The translations under genes were made by a program, and so were the position numbers. Shown here piece after piece: positions 1 through 12,145 of a stretch of 64,000 nucleotides of DNA; position 1 is the first letter of the stretch, and each line of letters starts with the position of its first letter. This DNA comes from Linyphia triangularis (lineage: Eukaryota > Arthropoda > Arachnida > Araneae > Linyphiidae), in the NCBI GenBank assembly GCA_963978545.1, contig OZ021721.1, positions 112,935,280 to 112,999,279 of the forward strand. The letters run 5' to 3'. The notes beneath the pieces were generated by a model. It did no database searches. It saw only the letters and a program-made list of their open reading frames with translations, and was not told where the DNA came from.

Positions 1-590
1 TTATCAAGATGTGTATCAACTTTTTTCCCCTCATGCGTTTTAAATATATATATATATATATATATATTTTGGAACCACCCTACTCTTCACCTTAATGGGA
101 AGAGTTAGGTTGTAACCACATCATCTGGTTATTAAAATTCAAAATTGTAAGGCTAGTTTAAAGAGAGATTTTTTTATACAGCGTGATTTTAATATGATCG
201 AAGTCCAATGCAACTATCCAATCTAATGTAAATAGTGCAGCTTTTTCAATATTTATAGATAGGGATACATTTTTAATATTTCGGGATGTATGAAGATATT
301 TTGGTTATTTTAAAAGATTAATTTCCCATTTCTATTTAATCTTCATTCTAATTAACTTTATTGCTATAAATTGTGCATGCATATTTATCTTAGGACCAAA
401 GTTGCTAAAATTCACCAGGTAGTATATATGAACTTAAATTAATATTTAATCAGTGATAATAGACATATTTTTTTCTCATTATTATATCCTGACCTCTAAA
501 GTTCCAAAACCTTTCTTGTGTGCAGTGCTGTCTAAGTTATATTACCATGATTACCTTTTTTGAGATATTTGGTGCAAATGATTAATTGGA
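1..590. other. AT-rich DNA without a recognisable gene
   Basis: I see no coding region or transposon end here. A (TA)n microsatellite lies at about 44-67. The rest is A/T-rich sequence with many stop codons in all frames. Confidence 0.6.
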
Positions 591-853
591 ACCCACTGAC
601 GGTGGGAATGGGCGAAATTCCCCAGTTGTTTTCCCTGCAATAATTTTTAAATTATATTTTTAATTAAAATACATAATTTTTTAAAATTATTTTTTTATTT
701 CTTTTGTTTTAGATATGTTATAGACTATTATCCTAATAAAAATATTTAAAATATATCTTATTTTAAATTTTATTTATAAACTTAAAAATGTTGTGTATTG
801 CTAGAAAAACTGGGGATCCTAAGACGTATATAAACGTGCGTGACCGTCAATGG
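591..853. mobile_element. Probable piggyBac-type MITE (TTAA target)
   Basis: The two ends are inverted copies of each other: the left end reads ACCCACTGACGG and the reverse complement of the right end reads ACCCATTGACGG, followed inward on both sides by a CCCCAGTT motif. The right end is bounded by TTAA (854-857), as expected for piggyBac insertions. The left TTAA is degenerate (TTAATTGGA before the end). The interior is almost pure A/T with no transposase. A short non-autonomous element is the best reading. Confidence 0.5.
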
Positions 854-988
854 GTTAAAAGGGGTTAAAATGCCTCAAGATCAAACAGGGTCCAAATTTT
901 CTTGTATGATCCAGAAACCAAAATGTTTCGCGAAGAATATTTGCGTCAATGAATAAGACTCAGTTTCTAAAGGAGGTACATTAATGTT

Positions 989-1487
989 TTAAAAGGTAAT
1001 GGAGATCGGGGCTAATATGGACTCATCTGTTAACATAACGTTGCCCCAATCAGACACAGTCCAATTTCCATGCTGGCGGTACCACTTTCATCATGCCCCT
1101 TTGGATTGGATGGATTTAGAAACACAAACTTGTGGTACCCGGGTGTACAGAACATTCATATGTATCCTTCGAAGAAGAGTAGTGGCAGATGCAGTCTTAC
1201 CAATGACCGCTGCAACCATAAATGTCCCACTTGTGGAGGGCGATCTTTGCTTCCGCTTGGCTATAACAGCAATATATCGATCTTCCGCCGGGTTATAATG
1301 CTTGGACGACTGGCTACAGGTCTTCGGACTAATGGTTTTGGCCGGTTTGGAATTGTTTCAGTAATCGTGAAATGACGAAATGATGAACGCCGAAGAAAAG
1401 AGCAACGTCTGTGATAGACTGTCCTTCTTCAATACGTCCAATTGCCTGCCAGCGCTCAGAATCCTCCATTTGTCTTCTGGAAGTCAT
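989..1487 (-). pseudogene. Tc1-like transposase, N-terminal half, decayed
   Basis: The minus strand encodes the first half of a Tc1-family DNA transposase, an enzyme that cuts and joins its own element at TA sites. The start at 1487 gives MTSRRQMEDSERWQAIGRIE, followed by a helix-turn-helix region (SITDVALFFGVHHFVISRLL). After a frame change come DRYIAVIAKRKQRSPST and LLRRIHMNVLYTRVP, then the end of the second DNA-binding region. GNWTVSDWGNVML leads into TDES, which carries the first catalytic aspartate. Two adjacent stops precede KWYRQHGNW and a final stop lies at 989-991. The rest of the DDE domain is absent, so this is about 166 codons of a usual ~340. Family assignment is by motif and is strong; no intact product is possible. 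Open frames on the plus strand here are shadows of this relic. Confidence 0.82.
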
Positions 1488-1499
1488 ATAAACACGTCT

Positions 1500-4124
1500 A
1501 GCTTGAAAATAAATCGTACGAATGTTCTAAACACCTTTCATCAGCACTTACATACAACTCCTGTAACCCTTCCCAGTGCCGGCTTCTTACACGACTGCCT
1601 GTTTTGCATATTTCTCGACGTGAAACCGTGATTGACTGTTACCTAACATATTTGCATACTTCCTTCTACCTTTGCAGCAAATTTCAGCTTCTTTAATTCA
1701 GCTCGGAGAGGAAAATATTTTCCTCTCCGTGCTTAACACTATAAATTATCTGCCTTTTTTATATGCCACAAGTGGAAAACTGTAGCAACTTCCCATTATA
1801 TTCTTTTATGTTCCGTTAAAACCTTTCGGCTGTAGTACGATTTCAATGCTTTAAAACATTTTCTATATGCGTTTTTCCCCAAACTTTGGTCCTGCAGTTA
1901 CCTAAGAGGTGACAATATGCTCTAATGGAAGAGTACATACTTTCCTTTCTAAGTCGAGTTATTTCCTTTCTAAGGAATCTATAAATAGTGAATCAACGAT
2001 ATTTTTATTAATTTGAGGTTGGAGGTAGCTTTCAAAAGATTCAAGAAAATCACAATAAAAAATTAACATTGTTTGCATGTTCAGTGGGAGAATATTTATC
2101 CGTGCATTATTGATGCGACAAAAAATACTTAGAGCTGATTATTAGTTTATTCAAATGGCAAATACAGTGAAAAAATAATTGAGTTTATTAATTTTGCCTT
2201 ATGCTTAAGATTGTAGAAACAACAACTTTTTTCTTAATTAACTTTAAAAATCTAATATTATTTGTATGCGAATCGAGGAGCTTAAAAGTTAGATATTGAT
2301 CGGAGACCTTTACTTTTAGAGATTGATGTTGCAAGTAAAATTTTTTGAGACAGCACAGATGATAATTTAAAAAAAAAACAACTAAAAAACAATTTAATTT
2401 TGCAAATATATTATTGTTTCTATATATTATCTTATTATAAAATGGAAGTTTTTTTAACCCCACAGTTAAAATTTAAAATCATTGGAGAACATGGGAAAGT
2501 ATTAACAATTTAAGAACCATTAACCATTACATTTATAATTTTTTTATTTCTATTTTACAATAGAACCCCCCCCCCCCCCCCTCAAAAAAAAACTTCTTTG
2601 GGTATTGTGGAAAAACCTACAAGTTTTATCCTTCACTGGATGCACATTATACCTGAATTCTCTTCAATTACCAGTCTAACTGAATACAAGTTCAATTATC
2701 AAATTACATGGTAAAAAGACTCTTACGGGAAAAAAAAAAAAAACAGCGAACGAATAATAACAATGATAAAACCGTCGAAATGTGCGTGTAGAGAAGATTT
2801 CTTAATTTGGAAGCCCACAATTGCCAACAGTAAACTATCTCTTTCACGCTCTAAAAGTTGTGCAAGGGAAATTAAAAGGAGCTAATGGTTCACATTGGAC
2901 ACGTTATTTGGACGTTTCTTTGTCTAATTTCGGGCTTTCGAGCTCGTGGTTAAGATTCCTTGCTAGACTAGAAAGCTTTTACCCTTCCAGTGATGGGTAG
3001 AGGCTAAAATAATGACAAAGTAATGACTACTTCTTGCTGATGGAAGGAAATTAACAGTTAAAGGCCAAAAAAAAAAAGCATTTCCGATTTGTATCTTGGC
3101 TTGTTTGTTGTGGAGAAGCAACTCCAGATTTCTTGGAAAGTTCGGACATCCTTTTTTCACTCGATTAATCTTCTGAAGGCTCGGATGGGGACATTAACTC
3201 GGGGAAAAATCCGGCTGAAATCAAATAAATGTAATGATGCATGAGGATACGGGCTTCCTTTAGGTACATTGATTGAGTACATTATGGTGTATTGAATTGT
3301 GTGGATGCAATAAGGGAGGTGTTTCAGAGGTTCAGATGTCCTTGAAAATGGTTTTAAAATTTGTATGAAGGTATTTAAATTGTAAGAGAATATAATAGCT
3401 AATAAATTAGGATTTGGTTGGTTTTATTTTGTTATGGATACCTGAGCTGTAAAGAGCAGATAATGTGACTTTTGATTCTCCCTTTTAGTGGTATTTTTAA
3501 ATTCTTTAGAGTCGATCTACTGAGAGTGGAGTTAATAAATAAAATGATAGATTGCCTTAAAAGCTCGAATGTGAGTTTTTTTAAAAAACTGCTCGTGTAT
3601 AAAGTGCTATTGTGCGAATGGACGACGTGTTGGATGTTGTGTGTTTTAGTGTTATCCATTTTGTGTGAGGTTATATCACTTGCACAAAAGTAATGGCTGT
3701 GAATTGATGTTTTCTAGTCACATCTGAATGTCAGCTATAGTAAAACTTTTATCAGAAAAATTTACATGAAAATTGCTGCACCATCGTTAATTTTGCACGG
3801 GAATTTTTCAAGAAAAAAATTTAATATTGAGTGAACTATTAACGAAACTTGTTTAAAATACTTAATGTATGTATGGAGTGCTTGATTTTAGAAATTTAAA
3901 GTATTTTTTAAACTTTATTATGTTTAGCATTAATATTTAAAAAAAAATGAATTGTAAATCAAATGAAGGGAATTTGAGAATGCACCTGCAACAAAATTAA
4001 TGTATTATCCTCCTGAGACCCCGCGTACATTTAAATGCACATCGAATTTTGGGTGCATAATTTTTATTTGCATGAAATAGCCGAATTCAGTCCTACAGCT
4101 GGTGATAGTTCCACAGATTGTGAA
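1500..4124. other. Unannotated AT-rich interval
   Basis: I find no gene. A run of 16 C lies at 2566-2581 and A-rich tracts at about 2731-2743 and 3068-3078. The stretch 2760-3340 is less A/T-biased and less repetitive than its surroundings, with no long frame. It could be unique host non-coding DNA. Confidence 0.5.
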
Positions 4125-4132
4125 GAAGGAGA
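4125..4132. repeat. Left target-site duplication of hAT element
   Basis: GAAGGAGA occurs here and again at 5662-5669, immediately outside the two ends of the element. An exact 8-bp duplication is the hallmark of hAT insertion. Confidence 0.85.
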
Positions 4133-5661
4133 CAAAGGCGGCCCTAGGTTCATTTTTCAGGGGGGGCCATTTTAAACTTTAAGTTCATAAAATGTATGCA
4201 CTATGTAACCTAATTATAATAAACTAACTGCTGATTAAATGCTTGATTGCAACGATAAGTGTAGAATTTTCTAAATTAGTAATTTTCATTTGATGCAGAA
4301 TTAAAAAAGTTAATTTAAGCTTGAATTGCTCTCCTGAAAAATAAGAAAAGAGTAAAACAAAGAAATTAAAAAAAATAAAAATAGTTAATAATTGTTTTAC
4401 AATCACATTTCTTTACTCTTTGAAAGCCTAAAGAACAAAATCCAATTTCCTCTGCTTTGTTTTGGCAAATCTGCCTATGACACAGCTCACATCAATGTTT
4501 ATGTCTCTGTGAGTATGCAACAAGCTAAGTCCTGCTAACCTTTCTTCCCCCATTCTAGCTCTTAGCCACGTTTTCAAGCGTCGAAGGGTAGAGAAACTTC
4601 ATCAGCAACTTCATCAAGCTTCTTCAGCAGAGGCAACGCTAACTGGTAGTGTTGCCAAAATTTTAAGTAACTCGTAAATAGTAGGATATACATATTTGTC
4701 ACAAGCTCTCATTGTATCTATGGCAGAAGTGGGGAGCTATTCTTCTTTTTTCCATTTCTCTCTCCATAGTGCTAGCTCACTTTCAATCAGAATAACACTC
4801 ATTTGTGTCAGTCCTAAAATTGGTATGAACTTCTTTAATAAGTTTTAAAGCTCGTTGCTTTCTGATTCTGTTGGCTTTTCCATATCGGAGGTTGGAATCA
4901 GTAATCGAAAGCCAAAACAATCCAAATTTTCTTTTGGAAATCTTCCTATTAGGTCTTCAATTATATTATCCAATAAAGGTATGTAAACCGAGATTCTAAA
5001 ATACTCTTCTGGTATTTGAGTATTTCTTTTTAGAGAAGTATTTAAAAATGCTCTCATTTTTTCTTTTTGAAGACATATTGTAGATATTCGTCACTAATTA
5101 CTCGAGGTAAAATGATCACGAAATCTTTAAACAACGAATAAAAGTGTTGCTAGTTCAACAGATATTTTCACAATAAATGGCCTGTCTAAACTAGTTATAA
5201 CAATAACACAGTACCGATTCCATGCCCAAGTGACAAAAGTCACACACTAGTCCAGACATCACGTGTTGAAATTACCCTCGGCGCCATGGTTGCTTAGAAG
5301 AGCATGGTTGTTCCAAAAAGGGGCAGAGGCCCCGGGAAAAAGGAAATCGTCGTTTAGGAGGGGGATGGTCACTACCTGTGTACTTGTGTTGTGTACCGGG
5401 TATTGTGTCGTGTGTTGTGTACGTAAATACATTTAAAACCAGGGTTTTTTCTGAGGGGGGGGGGGGGGGCTATAATTTTTTGTACTGTAAAGAAAAAATT
5501 TACGTTAATGAAATTGTGCTTAAAAATCTGTATTTTCACCGTTTTTTAAACTGGAAATTCTCAAAGAGTTTTGGGATATTTGAAAGGGCTAGGAAGGAAG
5601 AGGGAACCCTTCAAGGAGGGGGCCATGGCCCCCATGGCCCCCCCCCTTGAAGCCGCCAATG
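4133..5661 (-). mobile_element. hAT transposon, internally deleted (P52rIPK/ZMYM1-type)
   Basis: The 1,529-bp element is bounded by a perfect 8-bp duplication (GAAGGAGA). Its ends are short inverted repeats: CAAAGGCGGC at 4133 and, read inward from 5661, CATTGGCGGC. Both are followed by G-rich blocks (GGGGGGGCCA type) typical of this hAT group. The transposase lies on the minus strand, so its 5' side is at 5661. Only the C-terminal part of the transposase remains, and full-length relatives are longer, so this copy is internally deleted. A G15-16 tract at about 5454-5470 and the GGCCATGGCCCCCATGG block near 5620-5647 belong to the 5' terminal region. Confidence 0.82.
4428..5057 (-). pseudogene. 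hAT transposase, C-terminal dimerisation region, decayed
   Basis: On the minus strand the relic begins with RNTQIPEEYFRISVYIPLLD and continues IIEDLIGRFP, which resembles the region before the dimerisation domain of P52rIPK/ZMYM1-like hAT transposases. After several stops it resumes with IYELLKILATLPVSVASAEE, then FSTLRRLKTWLRARMGEERL and LSLLHTHRDI. This is the classic hAT C-terminal dimerisation motif (LATLPVS...FSTLRR.KT.LR..M...RL..L.L...H). It ends IGRFAKTKQRKLDFVL with a stop at 4428-4430, the usual end for this family. A short insertion with stops splits the SAE/FST junction, and several other stops and frame changes are present. The catalytic DDE core and BED finger are missing. The product cannot be functional. 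Confidence 0.82.
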
Positions 5662-5669
5662 GAAGGAGA
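5662..5669. repeat. Right target-site duplication of hAT element
   Basis: Second copy of GAAGGAGA, matching 4125-4132 exactly. Confidence 0.85.
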
Positions 5670-6913
5670 GCCTGTAAAGAAATGGCAAAAAACATTATGG
5701 TTTTCGTCAATATAACGCCGCGTACCATTGAAAAATATGTTTTTCAGCAATTGCCAAACCCCCCCCCCCCCCAAAAAAAAAACAGTTCTAATGATTTTAA
5801 CCAAAATAAATGTGATAGTGCTTTTTTAGGTGTCCATCTAAACATTTCCTTTTAAATTTCCATAAAAATCCGAAAAATGCGTGAAAAGTTGAAAACGAGG
5901 TTAACAGAGTTATCTTTCCTTGAGCATTGCACATCAATGACTGTTATTCCTTTGTTTCACTTATCCGAAAAGAGAAATGTAATGATTATTGCCAAAAGTA
6001 TCGCCAATTTTGCCGATTCGGCTCTGTTTCTTTTTGAGGTCAACTTAATAATTATTGCCATTAACATCGCTAAACTGACATTTTTTTAAAATTAATAAAA
6101 ATAGGAAATCGAAATTCTAAATTACACTAATCCATGTCAAATTTAAATGCCGATACCAGTATTATAGTGTAATTGAAAGTTTCACGATGTTTCACAGCCC
6201 TAGTTTTATACATATATAATTAGTATTATATTTCATATAATATTTAAATTAACTTAATTAAGAAAATTAACTCCATATTGTTAAAAAAGTTTTTAGAAGT
6301 GTGATTAATACCTTTTAGTTTAATAAAATTAATGAAACAAGATTTAGCTCTTAACTTTTAGATGATAGATAAATAATGTAAATTGTAAAAATGGCCAATA
6401 GAAGTTAGGTATCATAAACTGACAGAAATTACTCATACAAGGAAGTTTAAATAGTATTTAAGTTTTAAATTACTATCAGTTATTTTAGAGAAATAAGTTA
6501 AAATTAAAAAATATCAGTTTTTTTTTTTATTCCTTGTAGTTTTAAAGAACCCTAACGATATCCTAAAAAATTATATTGCTATTCGAAGAGTGAGAGAATT
6601 AGTGACGAGCGAGTCAGTGCTTTCGTTTTAAAATGAAACAGAACTTACGATGTGCGAATATAAATTAAAAATATGAGTTGGACGCATGGTTTAGTGGCAT
6701 GTCATTTACTCTTACGCCTAGTACGCGAGAGGTCTTAGAATCGAGTACCGCTCTGCAAACTCTCTTGAAAGTGAGCAGACACATAGGTGATTATAATCAA
6801 CAGATAGTCTCTTGTTGATTGTCAGACTGATTATTGGAAGTCCTCTAGGCTTCCTCTCATTTGAAACGCAACTGCAGACATTTCCCCCTCCCGAATTTCC
6901 ATTGACTTCCTGA
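5670..6913. other. AT-rich interval with a poly-C/poly-A tract
   Basis: A C14 run followed by A9-10 lies at about 5759-5782. I recognise no gene or element termini. Short open frames here have no recognisable domain. Confidence 0.5.
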
Positions 6914-6915
6914 TA

Positions 6916-7572
6916 GACTGAGAGGCGACTGAAATTTTTGGACCCCATCGAACATCATTCTGAATTTTTTATAGAAATTAGAGAAAAGTGAGCAGATTAC
7001 GAATCTACTGGTCTGCCCTGGTAAAAATGGCCGAAACTGGTCAAAAATCGACTTTTAATAAGTTGAACTAAATCCAATTGCCAAATGCGCCATAACTTGC
7101 CAAATAATGAGCATTTTTTTTATTTGGTAACCCTCACTCTTTAATTTTCAATTAAGAAGGTTGCAGACGATTTAGATATATGGCGACGGTCTACTTGAAT
7201 CTATTGAAAGGGAGCCAAGTTGGCAAAAAATACTACGTCACTTATGACGTAACTTATGCAGCCAATTTGGCTTACTTTGAAAAGATATAAGTTTTCCGAG
7301 CCAAAAATCAGAAATCGTTTGCGCTTTTACTCATTGAAAATCAAAATGAAGTGGGTTGCCTGACGAAAAAGTTTGTTCTATTTTTGGCAAGTTATGACAT
7401 ATTTGGCGATCGGATTTTAGTTCAACTCATTCCAAGTCTATTATTGATCAGTTTCGGTCATTTTTGCCACGGCAGACCAGTGGATTCCTAATCTACTCAC
7501 TTTTCTCCAATTTCTATAAAAAATTCAGAATGATGTTCGATGGGGTCCAAAAATTGCAGTCGCCTCTCGGAC
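6916..7572. mobile_element. Foldback MITE, copy 1 (~656-bp family)
   Basis: The element begins GACTGAGAGGCGACTG and ends with the inverse (CAGTCGCCTCTCGGAC), flanked by TA at 6914-6915 and 7573-7574. The two arms are inverted copies for about 210 bp at each end, and the centre is also nearly palindromic around TACGTCACTTATGACGTAA. The whole sequence could fold into one long hairpin. There is no coding capacity. A TA duplication suggests Tc1/mariner-type mobilisation, but the family is not one I can name. Two more copies lie at 11202 and 51171. Confidence 0.85.
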
Positions 7573-7574
7573 TA

Positions 7575-9525
7575 TGAGAGCAAAGCTCTCCATGACACTT
7601 GAACTACTTTGAATAATTTAGATCTTGTTTTAATCTCATGAAGCTCTTCCGTCGACCACGCAGCGTGAAAAGTCTAAATTTTTGGGCAGTAAATATTGAG
7701 AGACGAAAACTAAGATCACTAACGCCTACTGTTATATATTTGCTATCTTGATGTTAGAGAATGTTTTAAGCATTGCATAAAATCGAATTATATAAGGAAA
7801 AGAACAAGATAACTACTTTACTGTACTAATACCGCAGAACTACTTTGGTTTGTTGAAATTGTTGAACTTTGTACTAGAATTGATAGTCGTTTTATGGTGG
7901 ACAAAAATTATTAATTTTTTTTCATTGTGGATAGGTAAACATTTCAGTGATGGATATAGTTGCCTGAAATTATGGATTTTTTTTACATTGCGGGTATACA
8001 GACATCTCAGGGATGTGATAGGTATGGCGGTGTAAAATTATGCATGTTTTTACACTGTAGACATGTAGTCGTTTTAATGATGTGATGGGATTGGTGATCT
8101 AAAATTATGAGGTAGACAGTTCAGTGATGTTATTGGTGTTCCGTTTCTTTCTTTTTGATACAGAAAATTAACAATTGAGGGGTAAGAAATAAAAACAAAA
8201 TGGCTTTGTAGGGAATTTTTTTACTAAAAAGGGATTTACAGTATTTTTTTCTTAAAATGAAAATTATACGATGATTTTAAAGTAGAATACTAATCATTCT
8301 TTAGATAATTTGAAAATTCCCTTAATTTTTATATGCTAATTTAAGAGAAAATGAAATAAAAGAATAAAGTTCAAGAGAATACCTGTACTAAATACCTTCC
8401 ACCCTTTCCGACATTGTTGTGGTTTTACCACTAGAGAGAGAGCTGAAGTAAAAGCCACGACTGCAAGATTTACTGCTAATGGTGTTAATTTTTTCAGCAC
8501 CTCGAATTTTTTTATTCATTATACTTGTCTCTTGTTTTTTCTTTAAGGACTTGTATAATGGTTTAAAAGAAAAGTTTAAGAGAAAATGGAATTATGCGTT
8601 GTAAAATATTTCAAATGGATGTCAAGATTAAAAAAATAAAAGGAAAAGCACTTTGAAACTTAAAACTTTTTGCACCACTTAAAATGATAAGTTTCGCTTA
8701 TGAAATGGAAGTTGGGTTCAAAAATATTTTACCTTTGAAGCATGTTTCTTTCTTTAATTATTTTCAAACTTAACGGCAATTTAGCTAAAACCATTTTTGT
8801 GGGGAATTGTATGTATTTTATATTTGATATGCTTTCCGAAATATTTTTTACACCCGAATGTTTTGAAAGTTTTTTTTTTTTTAAATATTATTTTTCCATT
8901 GTATTTTTACTGATAAAATAAAGGAATGTTGTACGCACTGGAATTTTTTATGATTATATATAATTTGTAACTTCTCAATGCTTTCAAAATAGGTTGCAAT
9001 TTTAAACTATGTTTATCTTATTAATTAGAATAATGTTTTTTGTTTCAACTATAGATATTTTGAGGACACATATTTTTGTTAAATATTCTCGAAATTAGAC
9101 ATTATTATTTAAAACATTAAAATGACTGGGTTTTATTATATAATTTAGGAAAATACTTCCATCTTCACCAGAAATTTTGAATAATCGAAATAGTTATCAG
9201 TTTTCCAAATAGATGGCGCTAAAGAACTATGGAACAGAAGTGGACTGTTTGTTCAATTTAGATTCTCATTTTCGAAAACTAACGCTCAGTGAAGTGAGTA
9301 TTAGACATAAAAAGATGGATAAAATTAATTATTTGTATCTTCTCTTCTGTAAAGGCTTTAAAAATGCAATTATGAGGAAAATAAGACGGAAACAGTATTT
9401 TATATAGACAATTTTTCCTTAAGTAAGTTTATGGTTTTTTATTGTCGTATTCTCCATTCTATTTTTTTTTATAAAAGAGAAAAAAAAAAAAAAAAATCGG
9501 GCTTATTTGATTTTTTTTCTCACTA
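7575..9525. other. AT-rich interval without recognisable feature
   Basis: Homopolymer A and T runs are frequent (for example around 8871-8882 and 9480-9496). I see no domain-bearing frame and no paired element ends. Confidence 0.5.
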
Positions 9526-10187
9526 GGGGACTGTTAAGTCAAAAATAAAAATTCTTCAATTTTTGCCCAAAATTTATAAAATTTTTTGTGCAGTTCAATA
9601 GCAATTAGATAAAATATAACCCAAAATTTCAAAAATTTATATTGATTTTTTTTTCAAGAAATTAAATTTTTGTTGAAAAATTTTGCGTTTTTTCCGTAAT
9701 TTTAAAAACGCTCCTTGCGATTCAATTTTTTTGCAATCTGTCTCAATTTTTTTGTACAAGCTAATCGAATATATATTGACATAATTGTGCATGGATTTTG
9801 AATGTGACTCATTGGTTAATTATTTAAAAGTAAAACTTTGGTACAACGGCGAAAAAATGTAAACTTTTTAAATAGAAGCATTACGAAAATTGCTGTAAAA
9901 CAATAAAAAAATACCAGATTCCAAAATCCTACATCAACTTTTGAATCGCAAGGAACAAATCGAATACCCTAAAAATCTTACAATACACATGAGGAGAAAA
10001 ATGCAATTTAAGAAAATGAAAAACAGACAATTTCTTATCTGCACGCTTACAAAAACTCAAATAATATTCTTAATTCTTCTCGGATCAGCAAAAGTAAGGT
10101 ATGTACTGAAAGCTAGAATTTCAGGTTATATTTTTCCACTAAAATATAAAAATCGAAATTTTTGAAATTTTTGCCTTAACAGTCCCC
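9526..10187. mobile_element. AT-rich MITE with GGGGACTGTTAAG termini
   Basis: The left end reads GGGGACTGTTAAGTCAAAAA and the reverse complement of the right end reads GGGGACTGTTAAGGCAAAAA, giving about 20 bp of terminal inverted repeat. The flanks are TA-rich, consistent with a TA target. The interior is very A/T-rich with no transposase motif. Superfamily is uncertain; Tc1/mariner is plausible. Confidence 0.6.
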
Positions 10188-11199
10188 TTATAAACATGAC
10201 AATTAACTGGAGTATTGTGTAGTAATTATGACTATGGGAACGAAGATAAATCGCTCACATAATCACTTGAATACGGAAATTGAGGTAGTCTATAAAAATT
10301 ATCTAAGTAGGATGTAAAGGCTAAATAAGCTATCAGAAAATATAAAAATTACTTTAAGCAAGTTCAGTTAGTTACCTTTGTCCTGCTTTTTCAGTTGAAT
10401 TTTCTTGTCTTATTTTTGAGTCCACTGTGTGATTTTTAAAACGAGGTGAGGGAAACTCTTGTCAAAATAGTATAAAGAAACCCCAGCTAAAACAACCAGG
10501 CATTGTAAAAGAATTCTATAAATAAAATGGTCAGTCAGAAAAAGTCATGAAATCTTAGTTGCCGACAAGCAGTCGCGCTTCCTGCCTTTAGCATACTTGG
10601 CGCACTGTCAACTGAATTGGAATTATTTGGAAAAATCCTTGCAAGCAATCATGAGTATTTGGCAGGTAGAGTTTTCTACCAAAATAATCTCATTTCAAAG
10701 TGTCTCAAATAAATGAACTGAGGTCGACTCAATTTTGTTATTAACATGTCTGAAGTTTTCGACGTCAGAAACCCCAGCAAGAAGCAAAACATTTGACTTC
10801 TGTGATTTTCTAATTTATTTATTGCCAGAAGTTCCAATCAAGTGGCTCACATATCGATCAGTGACGGATCGGACATCGGCCTGACCATAGTCAATATAAA
10901 TGCATTTTCAGCTTCTGCCATTTCGACATTGGGACTTGGGGTGGCGGAAACAAGAGGTTACTAGATTGTTGATATTTTCGAAATTTTAAGAAGTCCTCTA
11001 AATGTCTAAAATACTAGTTTTACTGTTGCAGTTATAAAAATAAGTGAAGCATTATTTATTCGAACAAAATTAAGTAGTTAACAGCCGTAAATTTTAATTT
11101 GTACATTATCCCACTTGTCAAACGAAAAAGTTTAAAGGCACGCACAGAAACTGGCCAACACACAAAAACTAAAACAAGAAAAATAGGACATTAAGGGTA
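10188..11199. other. Unannotated interval
   Basis: No gene or element end recognised. The part from about 10550 to 10960 has a more balanced base composition than the surroundings but no long open frame. Confidence 0.45.
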
Positions 11200-11201
11200 T
11201 A

Positions 11202-11856
11202 GACTGAGAGGCGACTGCAATTTTTGGACCCCATCGAACATCATTCTGAATTTTTTATAGAAATTGGAGAAAAGTGAGTAGATTACGAATCCACTGGTCT
11301 GCCGTGGCAAAAATGGCCGAAACTGGTCAAAAATCGACTTTTAATAAGTTGAACTAAATCCAATTGCCAAAATGCGCCATAACTTGCCAAATAATGAGCA
11401 TTTTTTTTTATTGGAAACCTCACTCTTTAATTATCAATTAAGAAGGTTGCAGACGATTCAGATATCTGGCGACGGTCTACTTGCATCTATTAAAAGGGAG
11501 CCAAGTTGGCAATAAACATTACGTCACGGATGACGTAACCGATGTCGCCAATTTGGCTTACTTTTAAAAGATACACATTTTCCAAGCCAGAGATCAAAAA
11601 TCGTTTGCGCTTTTTCTCATTGAATGTCATAATGCAGGGTTGCCAGACGAAAAAGTTTGTTCTCTTTTTGGCAAGTTATGACATATTTTGCAATCGGATT
11701 TTAGTTTAACTGATTTCAAGTCGATTTTTGATCAGTTTCGGCCATTTATGCCACGGCAGACCAGTGGATTCCTAATCTACTCACTTTTCTCCAATTTCTA
11801 TAAAAAATTCAGAATGATGTTCGATGAGGTCCAAAAATTGCAGTCGCCTCTCGGAC
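11202..11856. mobile_element. Foldback MITE, copy 2
   Basis: Same family as 6916-7572: ends GACTGAGAGGCGACTG and its inverse, TA at 11200-11201 and 11857-11858, ~210-bp inverted arms and a central ACGTCACGGATGACGTAA palindrome. The length of 655 bp is close to copies 1 (657) and 3 (659). A short frame in the right arm is a by-product of the repeat, not a gene. Confidence 0.87.
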
Positions 11857-12145
11857 TAGTAGATTTTGAGAAAAATATTTATTCTTTACTAACAAATGAA
11901 TATTAGAACCTACTCTTAATTAGAACACACTTTACTATAACTTCCTTTTATGTAAACAATTGACATATTTCTCTCAAATTATAGAATTTGTAATGATTAT
12001 CTTTCTATTTAATATGAAAGTATAGTTGACGTTAAATTTCGCTTGGATGAAATTAAACTATTCATCCCTTCAAAAAATTTGGAAAAAAATTAAATAAAAT
12101 CTGAAGGAAAAATAACTAGTGTTTTTATTATTATTACTTTCTTAA

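Noticed and set aside
999..1375. Overlapping plus-strand open frames of 99 and 101 codons
   Set aside because: They are antisense to a recognisable Tc1 transposase relic and have no domain of their own.
5378..5855. Frames rich in G, P and H around GC-rich tracts
   Set aside because: They translate poly-G/poly-C and palindromic GGCCATGG sequence in the terminal region of a hAT element.
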